Shown here: positions 1-10,946 of the stretch, piece by piece | Layout of the letters: each line of letters opens with the position of its first letter | Position numbering within the stretch: the stretch's first letter is position 1 | From: Certhia americana | Lineage: Eukaryota; Chordata; Aves; Passeriformes; Certhiidae | DNA: 64,000 nt | Assembly (NCBI GenBank): GCA_018697195.1 | Contig: CM031878.1 | Location: 32,963,818-33,027,817 of the forward strand | Direction: 5' to 3' | The notes under the pieces: model-generated | What the model was told of the DNA's origin: nothing | Databases searched by the model: none | What the model saw: the letters and a program-made list of their open reading frames with translations, nothing else | Made by a program: the position numbers and the translations under genes

Positions 1-2802
1 CTTAGGAGACTCACCAAGATTTTGAGCAGAAACTTTCTTAAGCAGCCACTCATCATCAGATTATCATTTATATTTTTATTGCTGCAAAACCTGCAACATG
101 TTACTATAGATATTCAGTCCAATACCCTGCTATATCACCTGATTTTGCATATGGCACTATATTAAAAGGGCAGCATATTAAAAGCTAAGTAAAAGTCCAC
201 TCAGAGAGCGCTGTGAGATTTTACTCATCTCAGAAATCTGAAAATTCAGGTACACTGTTAAATAAAGATAGTAAGTTTTCTTTTCATTTGTATATTGCAC
301 AACTGGCCTCTGTTTTGTCCTTTTTGCATCCAAGTTTTTAACTATTCTCTTGTTTGAAATTGTGATATTAAGGGGTTTTTAAGCAGTCATTGTGTTGCAA
401 TAAATCCAGTCCAAAACCTCATCCACGTGAAGCAAAGCACTATATTGGTCTCCACCAGAGCTGTCTTCAGTTGTTTTCTATGGACAGAGTCACATATGCT
501 GGCTAATTCAATGGAAATGGGAATCATGCATTCGCTCTGGTCAAGCTCAGCTTTCCTCTGCTAGGTGATCTGTTATTGTGCAAATGTGACCTTAATCATC
601 ATATAACTTCAACCTAGTGGCTGAATCTGCATTTTTCTTTTTTTTTTTTTTTCAATACAGGTATTATTTATACTATTTTCTAGTTGCATAGCATAAACCT
701 TAAAAAGCATGCTTTGTAAATAAATGATAGATACCTTCAAAATTATATTTATTAAATACACTGCAATTTGTCCTAATTGTAATACTTAGGCTATAGTTTA
801 TCTTTCCATATTGTTATTTGCATTCTCTGTTTCCATGTTCAACATCATTGCCCTTTATAAAAATATTAATTTTATTTTGGAACATATGTAGAATCACATC
901 AATCTTCAATTCAGCCTTGCAGAGAGATATCTTTTTGCTGTTGTTGTTGTTTTCTTTCTAAATACAGCACTGGTGACTAAAAAAATTAATTTCCTTTGAA
1001 AGGTCAAACTTACCTCAAATTTTGGAAATAATAATTTTGTTATTAACTGCATAGGTATAAATTCCATGCTTGGCAAATTCGTTTTTCTCCTTTTCCTTGT
1101 TTCCCTTTCTCTTTCTTCTTCCCCTCCCCATTTGCTTTTCTTTTTTCTTTCTTTTTCCTTTCCTTGCATGTTCTGTTACACTTATCATCAGAATTTTCCA
1201 TTTGTTTATCTCTTCTGTAAGGTCTTGTCACTTTCCTAGAAGATTAAGCATAAGAAAACGCCTGGCCTGCTATGTTTTCAAGTTCTTCAGTGGTACTAAT
1301 TTGACTAACAAATCTCTTCCCCTTGTTTTAATGAGGATTTCTTGGCACATGCAAATTTGTTAGCCAGTTTACAGTGTTAATAGTTTTGAGCAACATACTA
1401 CTGTTGAAAAAGCAACACAGAAACAGATTGTATTACTAAATTGACTGGAAAAATAAAATAGCTTTTATATCTGTAAACAAGAATATGGTTTCCCATTTGT
1501 TTCATCAACCTAGTACATTAAAAGAATTTACTTACCCTCCTATCTCTGAAGAGAGTCACCCAGGACAGTACTTTTTCATTTCATCTACCTGTCTGCTCAT
1601 ATGCTAGTCTGGTCTTTTTTCAACAAGCTGCAGCCACACTGCCTTTCAATTTTATGCCAGAGAGCTCCTGCTTAGCTGCTAGCAGCTGTCCCGGCCTCAG
1701 CAGATCTGCCTTGGAGCGGTGGGGTGTAAGCCACAGTTTACAATTACTATCCAAAGATCTAGTTTTTCTCTGACCCTTTCATAAGCTTAGAGCTTGTAAC
1801 AGTTGCTTGTTATTCCAGATGCCCTCTTCGAAATGGTATTTCATCATTGATAGCTGTGTTTTTTCACACTGAGCTGTGCCTTGGATACTCAGCCTTGTGC
1901 CTACCCCAAGGGGTGCTGCCTCTTCAAGGGTGAGCAGCAGAAGCCCACTGCTGTGCAAGCAACAACTGTGTTAAGAGTGCTCTGCTGACTCTAAGTCAGT
2001 CAGCACTGCAGTGGGCAGAGAGCTTTGCAGGTTAGAGTCCCCTGCGTCAATGACTGCCAAGTAAAAATAAGGAGGAAGAGGAGCAACACAGAAATGCTTC
2101 TCTGTGTTGCTCCAGAGAATTAGAAATAAGCAAAACAATCAATAAAATGCCTAGTAGTGGCTGGATTCTTATTGCTCCCTGTGAAGATAGGTTCTTATTT
2201 TATTCTGATATTGGGTTTTAATAATGATTGTCAAGTTACTAAGACAAATATAAAAAAACCCTCAAGGAATTCAAGACAGAGAGAGAATGTGTGACAGTGG
2301 TAGAGATGACTTAACACTTTTGTTTTTTTAAATAGGCCTCTAGTCCATACTAGGTTATTTTCATTACTGTTACTGCTGTTGTTGGCTCTTTTTTTCCCAG
2401 CTACAAGCACATAGGAAGAAAGATGTGTCCTTCCAGTTATGAAATATGAACAGTCTTCTTTACAATCCACACCTGCTGCTCCACTGGCTACTGATCAGTG
2501 GCTGGAATCCATCTGCAACAAGACACATGCAGCAGAGATGTCTCTAGTAAATCTCTTATTTTTAAACAGCACTGGAAATAAACGTTGAAATCTGGTTTCT
2601 TGCCAGCTTGATTCAGAAAATACTAGAAGAGTTGCAGCATATTTTACCAGACATTCAGGTATAGAATGGGGTCAGAATAAAGGTTCTAAATCAGCAAAAG
2701 CATTCACAGAGATTTTGTGTAGGAAAGTTCTCATTAGTACCCAGAACACTTGGGGGTCATGATTTCTTTTGTCACTCAGGCGTCACAAAAAGTGTATAAA
2801 TA
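1..2802. other. Gene-less AT-rich unique sequence
   Basis: No recognisable gene or repeat family is seen. The short open frames here (60-100 codons) have no recognisable domain, and those around 0.9-1.36 kb are translations of the pyrimidine tract listed separately. A short poly-T run lies near 638-652. The region may be intergenic or intronic; nothing in the sequence decides this. Confidence 0.6.
1081..1167. repeat. Pyrimidine-rich low-complexity tract
   Basis: The plus strand is almost entirely C and T over about 87 bases, with irregular CTTT/CCTT units. This explains the Phe/Leu-rich frame on the plus strand and the Lys/Glu/Arg-rich frames on the minus strand, none of which should be called genes. 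No fixed repeat unit is apparent. Confidence 0.75.
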
Positions 2803-2836
2803 CACAAACACACACACACACACACACACACGCACA
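2803..2836. repeat. (CA)n microsatellite
   Basis: About eleven uninterrupted CA units starting near 2809, flanked by imperfect CA/CG steps. An ordinary dinucleotide microsatellite, possibly polymorphic. Confidence 0.95.
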
Positions 2837-4547
2837 TATAAGAAGTACTTTTTTCTGCAGACTAGCTTCAGGAAACACAGTTATTTCCTAAATCAAGACA
2901 TCAAAAGTAGCTGAGTTATGGTCATTGTCTGTGTTGGTATTCTTAATCCACTGCAGAGGTGAGCGAAAAGTGCCTTCCATTGGGCTAGTATGCATTTTCT
3001 TCTGATAAACAGCATGTAGTTACTGCAGTTCAGTGTGTGCACAGCTACTCTTCTTCACTTGGAGATAAGACTGTTCCCACTGGCATCTCTGAGAGACACA
3101 TCTTCCCATTCTTCTCCAAATACTAAGTAGAAGTTCTGAGACATCTCCCAGTTGTCTGTCCATCTATTGATGGTTTGTTAAAGCAATTGGGAAAAAAGCC
3201 TGTCTCTGCTATTAGCCATGAGATATCACTAACTGCTCTGTACACTGTGCACTGTGAAGTAGTCACTGAAACACTCCTTGCACTGTTGGTCCTCTTGTAA
3301 GATTACCCTTGTGTGTCTGCAAGCCACCAGACAAGTTTTGCTTCGTTTGTGAATGCAGGAAACTCTGGGAAGTTCTACCAAAATGATTGTCCTGAAGATT
3401 GCTTCACATGAGTGTCTTACCACTCCTGTGCCTCAAAAAGCATTGTACATTGCCTTCCAGAGTGGAAATTATGTTAGTATGGGATCTGGGCTCTGTAGTG
3501 TATGTGTCTATTTTTCAGGCTTTCTTCTTTGCAAAAGGGTCTAGGACAGCACAGCCTGCAGGAGACTGGCATCTGCAATGCTCCCAAAGGTTTTCCTGAG
3601 CCTGTTGAGATCCTTAGCCTAAAAGCTCTTTTGCTCAAGTTTTCCATAGGGTTTGGCTCTTCTAACTATTTTTTGAGCATTGTAGACAAAGCTGTCCCCT
3701 TACTTTCTGTGTCTTTTACAAGAGAGTTTGTCGGTATTCTCCTATGCAGAACCTGTCCCTGGATGAACTGTGCTGAAGAAAGGCACTTTCCCCTTCACCA
3801 GGAAGAGGAGCCTTATGTAACTCCTCCTCACTGATTGCACAGATGCATTCAAAAAGCCCTGTATAATTTATTCATTCTTTCATATGCATAGCTCCAACAG
3901 CACTGACATGATGTGGCATTTTTGCAAGTGGTGTGGAAGTTACAATGAATTAATTGTCCAGGTGGTCAGGCTGTATTTTGAGCTGCCAGCAATCTTCACC
4001 TGGTTGCAGATTAGCACAGCAAGCAATGGTGGGAAATAGCTGTGCATTTTAAAGTTCTATTTTGGTGCTTCATTGCTCTTTTTTGCTGCTATTAGTTGAA
4101 TGGTGACCATTTAGAAATGAGGTATTTGAATCACTTTTAAAGCAATGTTTCAGTCTTTACCTTCAAATGGAGGTACCCCTCTCTTTCAGTGCTCCACCAC
4201 TTCCTGCCATTCTCCTTGAGGAGTTGCTCCTTGCGCTCCCAAAAGAAAGGTGGAGCAGGCAACAGCAAGGGCAGAGCAGATGCCGTACTGTAAGTTAGTG
4301 TGGTACCATACTGTGGGTACACCTGTACCAGTTGTGTCATGGAGTACACTCACAGGCATACATTTCAGTCTGTTTTCCCTTCACTTAGTCCAGTATGATT
4401 TAAGATGAGTATCACCACTCACAAACACCACTAGTCATAGTGTATGCAGAGATGGTTTTGCAGTTTATCTCTATGTAAATTTACTGAATGTTTTGCGGAC
4501 TGGCAGCAGAGTTATGGTACCACATATCTCAGCTCCTGGGTACTCAC

Positions 4548-4742
4548 TGAATGTATCTCATCTTGCTCTGTGGTAGCTTTACTGCTTTATCTGTGAGACA
4601 GATGTTTCCATGAACAGCTGTCATGCCTTGGATTTGCACTGCAGGCATACCTCTACTGGGAGAGGTATTAGGGTTGTTAGCAATGCCATACACTGCACGA
4701 ATTAACATTACATTTTGGAAGATCCACTTGGGATAAAGTGAC
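4548..4742 (-). other. Possible internal exon, unrecognised (weak)
   Basis: On the minus strand a T-rich tract ending in TTGTTAAG directly precedes a 195-base stretch that is open in one frame and ends at CA|GTGAGT. Both borders fall at the same codon phase (two bases of the split codon before the acceptor; two bases before the donor), so the segment is a whole number of codons (65). The predicted peptide is mixed and not low-complexity (for example the run MPAVQIQGMTAVHGNICL), but I recognise no family. In 64 kb with about one hundred frames of this size, such a coincidence of splice-like sites is quite likely by chance. No partner exon was found. Confidence 0.15.
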
Positions 4743-4877
4743 CTTAACAAAAAAAGAAAAAAGTTATGTCACACCATTTGCCATCCCCATAATTATTCTA
4801 CCTATAATGAGAACTGGATCCTCATAGAATGAAAAAAGCTTTTAGTTTTAAAATTATGATTTACCTGCTTTATACAC

Positions 4878-4937
4878 ACACACAAAAACAATAAAAAAAC
4901 CCTCACAAAAAAAACCCAAAAACAACAAGACAAAAAG
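4878..4937. repeat. A-rich low-complexity patch
   Basis: A run of A-rich sequence with short CA units and AAAACC/AAAC steps. It may be a decayed poly-A tail or simple sequence; no retroposed body is recognisable beside it. Confidence 0.6.
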
Positions 4938-7900
4938 TACTTTGTTTTTTTCTAATAAATATGCTGTTCTTCTATACATGCAAGTCTTTTTCTTAACAAT
5001 CTTTTTCCCTTGGTTAATAGCCTGGTGTATAGTACATTCAATAATTCAAGACCGAGCTAAAAATGGGTTTGGTCTACTTTCTTGGAATATCCTCTGGGAG
5101 TACAGAGAAGAGAACTGGAGAAGCAATTATTTCATGCTGCAGCTGTATATTTAACTGCTTTCTTTCTCACTCGAGTGGCATCTGCATTCTCACAGCTGAG
5201 GTAATGGAGGAAGTTAGAACTCTTAAGTGCATCTGTGAGTAGTGGGAGGTGATTATCACAGCAACCAGAAATTTACCTCCTTTGCACCAGGCAGTTCTTT
5301 GTGTGGACTACTTTTGATTAAAGTGTCCACTCTTCAACATATATCATCATCTGTTTGCTAAGGTCTTGATTAAAAAGTTAATTAATTAATCAACTGATGA
5401 AGGCCTTCATGCGTCTGAGGGAATGGGGGCACTGTATGATTTGCCTTATTTCTCCAGCTTGTCTATACAGGCTGAGGATAGCACAAACATTGTCACAAGA
5501 GGCTACTTCCAGCTGATCAGTTCTCCAGTGGTAATACTGATATTTGGGGTACCAATAAATGACTCATTTCTTTTGGAAAAGTTTCCTTGGAATCAGCTGT
5601 TTCCATCAATTTATTATGGGTGGGCTTAGGGGCAATCACAGAGTAAAACAACCCTGGGAGCATGAGGAAAATATAAGAAGCTGGATATAAAGAAAATGAA
5701 GATCAAGAAGACTCTGGTCTAAACTGATGTGTACCTTGAGTGTGAAAGACAATCCTACTTCCTTGACAGGGCATTTTAGCCTTTTACCTCTGAACAGCAG
5801 GAGAAGAGAAAATGGAGCTCTGCTCTCTGATGTAGCCATGTAAACTTGCAGAACACTTCATCTGTAGATAAATCAGTTACTGAAAGAAAAGTTACAGGAG
5901 GCCATGACCTCTTAGACTGAGGTTCTGACCCCGGAACTTATATGTTCAGTGCAGAAAAGACTGGTGTCAATGACAGCTAAAGAATCGTGTCAAACCAGCT
6001 CAACTCTCCTGAAGCCTCTCAAGCTAGCAGCACATACGTATATAACATTTTTTATAAGGCGCACAGCTTTTCACTATAGAGGAAATATGAAGAGCGGGTA
6101 CCTTTCAGGTGTATGACCTTTGGCAATGTGATGGCTGAGCACAGCTTCAAGGCAAAAATCCAAAATATATGAACGGCCTCCAAAACCATAAGGTTAAAGA
6201 AATGTAGAAAAATGCAGGTATTTTAGTTTATTTTTTTCCCCCAGTTGACCCAAAATCCTTGTAGAAATGCAAGTAGGCTGAATACTTGCAGGTGGAATGT
6301 TGATAGTTACAGACTGTGACTCTTCAAAGTTTGCCAGCACAGCACTGGCAAAAAAAGGAAACTGAACTCAGAAGGCCTAGTTCTTTTCTACCGCTAGGAA
6401 ACATGATGCTTTAAATTTTGCCAATTACTTTTTCATGATCATTGTTAATAAGTAATACTAGAAAGACATGATTAAGGGTGACATACACTGCATCTAAGCT
6501 TTTAAACTATTATGAATGCTACAGAGACTCCATTTTCTGTATCTTATTCAGCACCTTAGGTTAGCTTGATGAAGCCTCATTCCATTTTTTCTCAGTCTTC
6601 TCCCACTCCTTCAAGCTTCACAAACCAGACTTACTGAGTCTGTCTGCCTTTAAATATGGCAATAAATGCAAGAAAGGTAACAGAATATAGTAAGATTAAT
6701 TATCATGCCAATTTGCCAGAGAGGCAACTGAGAAGTCTGCAAAGATAATCCAAAATAAATTCCTTCATGGCACAGGAAGAAACAACCACCTCAGAGTGAA
6801 AGATCAAAGGTTCATTGAAAGCGACAGCTGAAGAGTGTTACCTGAGGAAGAGCCAGCTCACAGCAGCACTTCCCCAGTGTGCTCTCCCAGAGAACAGTGT
6901 TTTCATGCTCTTTTATTTTTTATTTTCACTTAAAGGTCTTGCTGATTTTTGTTTTTCATGAATGTCTGCATTCTTCCCCTAAGCCCATTAAAATTACCTC
7001 ATGGCTGTGAGCTCAACAGCTTTATTCATGAGAGAGGCAAAAAAATTGCTAAGTGAGGTTTTAGTTTTATGCCTTCTATTTCACATCTCTTTTCTATGGA
7101 AGAGATGTAGATACCTGCCTTTCATATCACTCACAAGGGTGATAGTCATAGTGTCCCCACTTATCTCTTTTTCAGGTTGAAGTGCACAATATGTCCTAGT
7201 TCTTCAACAGCCTCTAAGAAGTAAAGTTTCACCTTATGCAATGACAGGATAAAATTGAAAATGCTAGATAAAGTTGTCTTCAGTATTTCTTCAGTCTTGT
7301 TTCAAAAGGACAAACTCCAGAAGGCAGTTTCTTTCCTGTAAAGCTTTAGCTAAATAGTGCCAGATGGGATTGCACTTCCTGAGGTGTTAACAAGGACATG
7401 GCCTGTCCTCTCCAACAGCACAGGCCCTACTGCTTTCAGACAGCAACAGTTCAGTCTGTGCTATTGATCTGGAAGTGTCAGTTACCACATGGGGACAAGC
7501 CGTTTTATCCTAGAGATATAAATAACAGTCTGAGCATATGGAGAAGAGAGTGCTCTTGGTCTAGAACCAGATTCATATTTACAAGTTTAGTTTTTAACAT
7601 CTGGTCTAACTCACAGGGATTGGGAGCACATCCTGACACTGAGATTTTTCCTTCTTATGTTCTTCTCCAGTATTCTGGTACTTAGCTCTTGTTGGTTTCA
7701 GCATTGACCTTGTACTCTTACTCAAGGTGATGGCCACTCTCGCACAGATGTTGCTGTTACGAAGCATGCTTCTCTGTTACCTCACAATACTATTTAACCT
7801 TGACTGAAGGCAGAAAAAATCTGGCCTCTGGGCCCAACTGAATCCATAGATATGATAATTTAAAAAGTGCTTATTTGGCAAGTATCTTACAACTCAGGAA

Positions 7901-8564
7901 AAAATCAGGCTGCTAACAAATTTTGCCATCAAGATTCAGCTATTCTGCAGCCTGCGAGTAGGAATAAACTGTGACCTTCTGAAAGTCTACAGCTAAACCA
8001 GTAAAGTTTTAGGCACAAAAAAATTAGTGCATTTTCAAAAAACTTCGGTAAAAGTACTTTGTGGTTCATAAGAAAATTAATGTGTAACATAAATGTTGAC
8101 CACACATTCACTGTTGTTTTCTGTGTCTGTATATTTACATGTTGTGTGCTTTTAACATTATTATTTAGGACAACTTTGAGAGGGGTAGTACTTCAGTACC
8201 CTCTATCTCTCTCTCTCAAGTGTCAGGAAACTTTCATTTGTGTTTATGTTTTTAAGCCTGAAAGTTTAAGGAGTTAGATTAAAACTACACATTTAAATAA
8301 TTTGTTATTATGTGTCCTACAAGCTGCTTCATCCAGTCCTTTAACTGTAGAGATAGGAGATCTGCTCCACAAGGCAGCATTTCAAATGCTGCACCATTTC
8401 TGCATGCACACGCTGTCTAGCTGTGTCTCCTTCTGTGGCAGCATAGTGCTGCCCTTGGCATGAGAAAAGGGCTGTTTCCAGCCACAGGAAGAGCCACTAT
8501 TCCTTGCCATGGCTGGAAATCACTTTTGCACTGGTGATTCTCTGTCTTTACCAGGAACTTGGGA

Positions 8565-8935
8565 AGGCTATTGGAGGCAATGTGCACTTGCAGCCCAGAA
8601 AGTGCATTGTATCCTGGGTTGCATCCAAAGCAGGACCCCTTTGCTCTGGTCTGGTGAGACCCCATCTGGAGTGCTGTGTTCAGGGAATGGCTTCAGGCTG
8701 AAAGACAGTAAGTTTAGACTAGATAGTAGGAAGAAATTCTTGACTGTGAGGGTAATGAAGTTCTGGAACCAGATGCCCAGAGAAGTTGTGAACGCATCAC
8801 TGGACGTATTTAAAGTCAGGTTCAATGGGGCTCTGGGCAGCCTGTGCAAGGTGTCCCTTTCCACGGCAGGGAGTTTGGAACTGAGCAGCCTTTAAGGTCA
8901 CTTCCAACCCAGGTCATTCTGTGATTCTCTGGAAC
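8565..8935 (+). mobile_element. CR1 LINE 3' fragment, internally deleted
   Basis: This is a non-LTR retrotransposon remnant of the CR1 group. It contains the CR1 phrases 'ggtgagaccccatctggag' and 'cccagagaagttgtgaa', and ends with 'ccttccaac'-like sequence followed by ATTCTGTGATTCT, the typical CR1 3' end. In one frame (8509-8895) the translation carries the C-terminal part of the CR1 ORF2 product, including [14 protein letters not shown] and NQMPREVV. Compared with the family it has lost two internal pieces: part of the region after 'tgggttgcatccaa', and a larger piece between 'gtgttcaggg' and 'atggcttcaggctgaaag'. The frame nevertheless stays open to the end. It is 5'-truncated and lacks the endonuclease and the catalytic reverse-transcriptase core, so it is dead. 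No target-site duplication was seen, as is usual for CR1. Confidence 0.93.
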
Positions 8936-9127
8936 AGTGTGTATGCATCCAGAAAGTGTCCATCATCAGGCTTTCTCTGGGCACAGCATGGACTGCTATT
9001 GCAGGCATCAAGGTCCTTCAGTCACCGGGGAGATAAGAAGATTAAGGCTGTTACTGCAGGCAGTAAAGATGTACCGATCCCTCAGAATTTGAATAAGCCT
9101 GAAAGGTTTTTTCTCGTGAACTACTTT
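8936..9127. other. Short unique spacer between CR1 and CpG-rich patch
   Basis: Ordinary-looking unique sequence joining the CR1 3' end to the CpG-rich patch. No feature recognised. Confidence 0.5.
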
Positions 9128-9370
9128 TTGTGCAGACCGTCGCGCCTCGCTGTCCGCAGCGCGATCATCTGCAGCGTTTTACCACCACCCAGTGGGGGCC
9201 GCGGGGACAGCCCGGGACCAGGGACCGACCGTCGGGTGCATCCCTGCAGAAGCACCTCCCACTGGCCCGGGAGATTCCTGCAGAGCCCCTGTTCCCACGG
9301 CAGGGAACACAGGGGTTGGTTCACTCGCCGGGGGCACCGCTATCCACTGGATACTCAGACAACACGGGGC
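9128..9370. promoter_or_regulatory. Small CpG-island-like patch
   Basis: In an AT-rich background this block of roughly 240 bases turns sharply GC-rich and contains about 20 CpG dinucleotides by hand count, including GTCGCGCC, AGCGCGAT, GGCCGCGG, CCCGGG (twice) and TCGCCGGGG. By approximate count it passes the usual length, GC and CpG-ratio limits for a CpG island. No other such block occurs in the window outside the pyrimidine tract near 56.2 kb. CpG islands in vertebrates often mark promoters or unmethylated regulatory DNA, but a recently inserted GC-rich element or a contaminating junction could look the same. No recognised exon lies beside it. The 225-codon frame crossing it (8921-9598) merges the tail of the CR1, this patch and the trinucleotide tract, and is not believable as a gene. 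Confidence 0.5.
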
Positions 9371-9475
9371 TCTGCTTTAGAAAGTGCCTGTCTTTTTCAT
9401 GAGCAATGGCCTGTGCTGCAAGTTTTGATTGTTTACTGTAATTATGCTAATAACAACATTAAATATTATTATGAT

Positions 9476-9524
9476 GGTAATAATAATAATAATAACAACA
9501 GCAGCAGCAGCAACAGCAACAAAA
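9476..9524. repeat. Compound trinucleotide repeat (TAA)n-(CAG/CAA)n
   Basis: Several TAA units run into AACAACAGCAGCAGCAGCAA and further CAA/CAG units. In one frame this gives a poly-Asn/poly-Ser run, which explains that composition in the long frame at 8921-9598. Ordinary compound microsatellite. Confidence 0.9.
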
Positions 9525-9535
9525 CCAGCAACAAT

Positions 9536-9636
9536 GTTGGTGGTTTGGGGTGGGGGTTTTTTGCTTTGATTTTGTTATTTGTGTGGTTTTGGGGTTGAGT
9601 TGGGTTGGGTTCTGGAATTTTTTTTTTTTTTTTTTT
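9536..9636. repeat. G/T-rich tract ending in poly-T
   Basis: The plus strand is almost only G and T (GGTGGTTTGGGGTGGGGG at the start, then TTTTGGGG and TTGGGTTGGG), ending with a run of about 19 T. Strong strand asymmetry. No transcript feature is recognisable. Confidence 0.8.
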
Positions 9637-10194
9637 AATGGATTGCTTGATTGGTTGGTCTGTCGGGGACTTTATATGTATTTTTTCACAGAAGAAATAA
9701 CTGACCTTTGGAATTTCATGTGGTGAGTTGGCCTAGTGGCCTAGTTTTTGAAATTTTCAGTTATTACTGGTTTTTCTTTCTCTAGCTACGTCTTAGTCTA
9801 AGATGTAAAAATGACTACTTCAACAGTCCCACCTGGAAGCCATATGTAGTGAATGTAAACACGGACCATATTTTCTTGCTGGTTACTATCATTTTCTGGT
9901 GGTTAGGTACTCACAACAGTGAGATGGTTGCTTTTTTGCCCCAGTTAACTGAAAATCAGTGCTAAGCTTGGGGCATCCTGCACACACAATACTATGTATC
10001 CACAAAACAATACCTTTTCACTGAAACACCTCTGCTCTGAAACCAGGAGATATATTTCTTTGCAGTACCAAAGTCATTGTGCTGGCTTGCATGTAAATCT
10101 TGGTAGCCACAGTAATAAAAGGATTTATTAGATTTCTTCTGGCTTATTAAGACAAAGCTAACAGAACCGGCCAGATGTTGTAGCAGCATATGGG
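9637..10194. other. Gene-less unique sequence
   Basis: Nothing recognisable is seen in this stretch. One short minus-strand frame (9992-10189) has no recognisable domain. Confidence 0.5.
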
Positions 10195-10320
10195 GACCAT
10201 AAGAATGATCATATCACATCAGAGCAAAGGTCTATCCTGTTTAGTGGTTCTGCTTCCAAGTGTAACCAATAGCAGATGCCTCAGGAAGACTATAACAACA
10301 CAGGCATGTACTGCTACTTT
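10195..10320 (+). repeat. Old interspersed repeat, sauropsid type
   Basis: The stretch resembles from memory an ancient dispersed repeat common in bird and reptile genomes, whose hallmark reads roughly 'cagaccaaaggtccatct', then 'cagtggccaatagcagatg', then 'caggaagagtataa'. Here the matching segments are 'catcagagcaaaggtctatc', 'gtaaccaatagcagatgcct' and 'caggaagactataaca'. I cannot name the family with certainty, and the borders are approximate. The copy is highly diverged. Confidence 0.45.
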
Positions 10321-10646
10321 TACAGATTGCACGCTTGTACTCCACAGATCTTACTGATCTCTGAACCTGACTGAGTGCACTGGCATTTTGTAGCCCTCTG
10401 TACTTCAGTTTCTTTTCCCTGACACAGGCAAACTTTTAATGCCCATTGCTGGCAGAGATATTGAGTTCCAGTTTGATTGTATTCGTTTTGTTTTGAAGCC
10501 CATAGTTCTTGTTTACATTTGATGCTGTTTTAAAGAGACAGTAAACAAACTCCTTTTCTGGCTGCAGATGTAACAGATTTCTTTCATCCTCCCTTTTTCA
10601 TTCCTTTACATGCAAGTAAAGCATCTAGCCAAAGAGCTTTCCACAC

Positions 10647-10946
10647 ATGAAAACCACCCTATCTAGGATCACCCTGGCTATACCTTTACTTCTCCTAGCA
10701 TTCCCATACCTTTGTTTTTTGAGCAAGGGAGCTCTGGACCAGACCAAAAATATCATTAGAATTGTGTCTCAACAAATGAACTGCATGCAGCAAATGGAAT
10801 CCATTCCTTTGAGAAAGATGTGCTGGGTGAAGAACAACCAAAAAAAAGAGGCACATAGGTATTCACATAAATCCAGTATTGCGGATATTAAACAGCAGCC
10901 TAAGTTTGAAAGGCAGCAAAAGTGGCTTAAAGTGTCCAATTCACAG
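10647..10946 (+). CDS. Possible first exon of a secreted protein, unrecognised (weak)
   Basis: An ATG-started frame runs 100 codons to a good splice donor (TTCACAG|GTAAGCA, boundary after 10946) exactly at codon phase 0; unspliced it continues only five more codons to a TGA ending at 10964. The N-terminus looks like a signal peptide: a basic MKTTLSR start, a hydrophobic core at residues 8-25 (ITLAIPLLLLAFPYLCFL), then a polar segment and a Lys/Gln-rich remainder with few cysteines. I recognise no family. Against it: the bases before the ATG give a weak initiation context (C at -3), no second exon was found downstream, and no CpG-rich promoter lies close by (the nearest patch is 1.3 kb upstream). 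Could be chance. Confidence 0.2.

Larger units (their letters stand above)
2837..8564. other. Gene-less AT-rich unique sequence
   Basis: No recognisable gene or repeat family. The longest plus-strand frame (3502-3834, about 110 codons) has no recognisable domain. One minus-strand frame with splice-like borders (4548-4742) is listed separately. An A-rich patch lies at 4878-4937 and a short TTAA-type run near 5378-5393. Nothing else structured was noticed. Confidence 0.6.

Noticed and set aside
8921..9598. A 225-codon frame, the longest in the window
   Set aside because: It joins the CR1 3' end, the CpG-rich patch, a TAA/CAG repeat (poly-Asn/Ser) and a G/T tract; no domain is seen, and stops are rare here because of composition.
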